Below are positions 6,151 to 6,388 of a DNA stretch of 6,388 nucleotides, one piece after another. The stretch spans positions 1 through 6,388 of the forward strand of contig DATGZX010000243.1 of NCBI GenBank assembly GCA_035296965.1. The letters run 5' to 3'. The notes beneath the pieces are model-generated. The model saw nothing but the letters and a program-made list of their open reading frames with translations. It had not been told where the DNA came from and searched no databases. Origin of the DNA: DATGZX01 sp035296965 (GTDB lineage Bacteria > Planctomycetota > Planctomycetia > Gemmatales > Gemmataceae). The position numbers and the translations under genes were made by a program. The number at the start of each line of letters is the position of its first letter. Positions within the stretch are counted from its first letter, which is position 1.

Positions 6151-6388
6151 TCAACCATTTGTGAAATACTCCTGCGTGCTCAGGACCGCTGCCTCGAGCC
6201 CGAGCAAGTCGGTCTGCGTGACGATGAAATTGCCGACTTCCGTTGCCGTTGCAGGACGATGGAGGAAAGCCGCGATATCGCCACTGACGCTGTCCCCGCG
6301 GTATTCCTGCGACGTGAGGAAGCCGTTGGCAATGCCTGCCAGGCCCAGGGTTTGGATCTGGCTGTACCAACCGGCGAGTTCGTCCGGC
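6151..6388 (-). CDS. C-terminus of a large secreted protein with DUF4214-like domain (partial, enters from right edge)
   Basis: The minus-strand frame is open from the right edge to TGA at 6153-6151, giving 78 residues. It shows two helical repeat units of the DUF4214 style: ELAGWYSQIQTLG followed by GIANGFLTSQEYRGD, then AAFLHRPATATEVGNFIV followed by EAAVLSTQEYFTNG at the end. FLTSQEY and VLSTQEYF are the repeated 'hSspEaF'-like ends of the family. DUF4214 units often close large secreted or surface repeat proteins in Planctomycetes. The start and main body lie outside the window, and the function is unknown. A longer-looking frame at 6119-6370 on the same strand is a shadow with no family signature. 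Confidence 0.75.
   Translation of the reverse strand, partial: PDELAGWYSQIQTLGLAGIANGFLTSQEYRGDSVSGDIAAFLHRPATATEVGNFIVTQTDLLGLEAAVLSTQEYFTNG

Noticed and set aside
1..6388. CRISPR array, tRNA, rRNA, transposase or attachment site
   Set aside because: No regularly spaced repeats, cloverleaf-like folds, transposase motifs or flanking duplications were seen by eye on either strand.

Overview
The window looks like chromosomal DNA from a high-GC planctomycete, probably a Gemmata-like relative; the rank is inferred from protein architecture only. Three features point there: a secreted-protein N-terminus carrying the LEPR-XLL type motif (LEDRTLLS), a DUF4214-like C-terminus on another large secreted protein, and a very large Ser/Thr kinase with a zinc-finger head, one membrane segment, WD40-like repeats and TPRs beside an ECF sigma factor.

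Layout. Positions 1-326 (minus strand) hold the first 108 codons of a large extracellular beta-strand-rich protein that runs off the left edge. Positions 327-787 are non-coding and contain two short palindromes and, at 740-773, a perfect 15-bp hairpin that should terminate the next gene. A minus-strand ECF sigma factor ends at 788; its reading frame extends well upstream of its first standard start codon (GTG at 1276), so its true start is a puzzle. The divergent spacer (about 1352-1582) contains a 27-bp dyad built from four AGCT tetranucleotides and a plausible promoter with a palindromic -10 element. The plus-strand kinase gene fills 1583-5608 (1341 aa). Positions 5609-6150 show no recognisable gene. 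Positions 6151-6388 (minus) are the last 78 codons of a second secreted protein that enters from the right edge.

How the genes may work together. The kinase has an anti-sigma-like C...HxxxCxxC head and a complete kinase domain on the N-terminal side of a single membrane segment. On the other side lie about 13 WD40-like repeats (enough for two propellers) and a TPR tail. A divergent ECF sigma factor with no separate anti-sigma gene in view suggests a sensory pair: the propeller/TPR part senses something outside the cytoplasm, and the kinase and/or zinc head controls the sigma factor. Linkage of ECF sigma factors with Ser/Thr kinases is known in Planctomycetes. The specific link between these two proteins is inference. 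Most notable details are the sigma factor's missing start codon, the AGCT dyad, and a heptanucleotide repeat inserted between the catalytic loop and DFG motif of the kinase.
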